Shown piece after piece: positions 63,518-64,000 of a stretch of 64,000 nt of DNA (the first letter of the stretch is position 1; every line of letters begins with the position of its first letter). This DNA comes from Litoditis marina (taxonomy: Eukaryota > Nematoda > Chromadorea > Rhabditida > Rhabditidae): contig OZ038434.1 of NCBI GenBank assembly GCA_964036275.1, positions 26,457,413 through 26,521,412 on the forward strand, written 5' to 3'. The notes under the pieces are model-generated. The model made no database searches. It was not told where the DNA came from and saw only the letters and a program-made list of their open reading frames with translations. The position numbers and the translations under genes were made by a program.

Positions 63518-63752
63518 TATAGTGTTTTGCATTCCTACTGAGACTTCTACAGTAGGATTTTGAAACTTCTAAGACGTTTTGCTCACTTACTTTTGATCGG
63601 AGAAGTTGAGAATGTTCGCACCTCATTTTCCTTCTCAGGTAGAGTGAATATACTAAGTCATTTTCCATGAACTACATTTTCAGCTTCACAACAGCCTTCG
63701 GAAAGTTTGTAAGGTTACTGTAGGAGTCTCAGTAGGAATGGTGTGAACTATA
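63518..63752. mobile_element. Family E2 MITE, copy 4
   Basis: CATTCCTACTGAGACTTCTA and TAGGAGTCTCAGTAGGAATG ends with TATA flanks. Confidence 0.8.
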
Positions 63753-63901
63753 TTTTCGATCTACACACTCTCTCATCTGCTATCAAGGGCAGCTCGCTCT
63801 TATAACGATATCGATTCGATCTCTGCTGTCTCTGTTGGGGAAATGACCCCATCCGCCTGTAACGGTTCGGTTCTATCACGAACAGCAAAACCTTCGGTTA
63901 A

Positions 63902-64000
63902 GTGGAAAGGTAACCGGTTTGTTGTTGAAGGTTGCCTTCCGGTTACCTACACAGGTAACCGGGCGAAAAACCCGGCAATGATCATCAAGAATTCGCTTTT
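63902..64000. mobile_element. GGTAACC-type element, cut by the window end
   Basis: GGTAACCGGTTTG, CCGGTTACCTACACAGGTAA and GGGCGAAAAACCCGG; probably a relative of the 2988-3262 family. Confidence 0.5.

Larger units (their letters stand above)
62155..64000. other. Non-coding end region with repeats
   Basis: A GC-rich hairpin (62283-62320), family M (62773-62887), GGCC-rich palindromes (63120-63425), family E2 (63518-63752), and a GGTAACC element running off the window (63902-64000). No exon supported. Confidence 0.5.

Overview
The window is animal nuclear DNA, most probably from a rhabditid nematode. The genes are split into many exons with GT donors and the compact nematode acceptor (T)TTTCAG. 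Exons are GC-richer than the AT-rich introns. A TIM14/DNAJC19 gene closely resembles C. elegans dnj-21, including its C-terminal [14 protein letters not shown]. The species cannot be named from this window.

Layout. (1) 830-2062 (+): last three exons of an MST1/2 (Hippo) kinase gene, encoding the SARAH domain. (2) 3619-5975 (+): an intact six-exon, 283-aa multi-pass membrane protein, tentatively Bax-inhibitor-1-like; a nearly identical intact copy lies inverted at 45991-48083 (-). (3) about 8630-12726: a full-length CR1/Jockey-type LINE with intact ORF1 and intact endonuclease/reverse transcriptase ORF2. (4) 12890-17285 (+) and 34032-39566 (+): two diverged paralogues of a two-PDZ-domain protein with the same exon layout. 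(5) 19135-33237 (+), between them: a 20-exon, type II membrane member of the gamma-glutamyltranspeptidase (GGT) family that appears to have lost its catalytic threonine. (6) 49872-55014 (-): a secreted or membrane-anchored Ly6-like cysteine-rich glycoprotein. (7) 55908-58397 (+): TIM14/PAM18. (8) 60135-62154 (+): a small, very basic protein. A tRNA-Trp-like gene sits at 18341-18412.

The rest is dense mobile DNA. I can separate at least ten non-autonomous families: TTAA-flanked elements (three kinds), TA-flanked elements, a G/C-tract element with 8-bp target-site duplications (hAT-like), a GGTAACC palindromic element, two tRNA-related SINE families, fold-back elements, and a 3.9-kb structure with 782-bp near-perfect inverted arms. 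Many copies end within about 6-28 bases of a 3' splice site. One SINE duplicated a splice acceptor on insertion.

The genes do not form an obvious pathway. The PDZ pair, the GGT-like gene and the inverted membrane-protein pair look like a locally duplicating cluster: two near-identical inverted genes flank a 40-kb block holding the PDZ-GGT-PDZ array. The best candidates for something new are the GGT-family pseudoenzyme, a possible -1 frameshift signal joining LINE ORF1 and ORF2, the TE/splice-acceptor association, and the G-tract hAT-like family.
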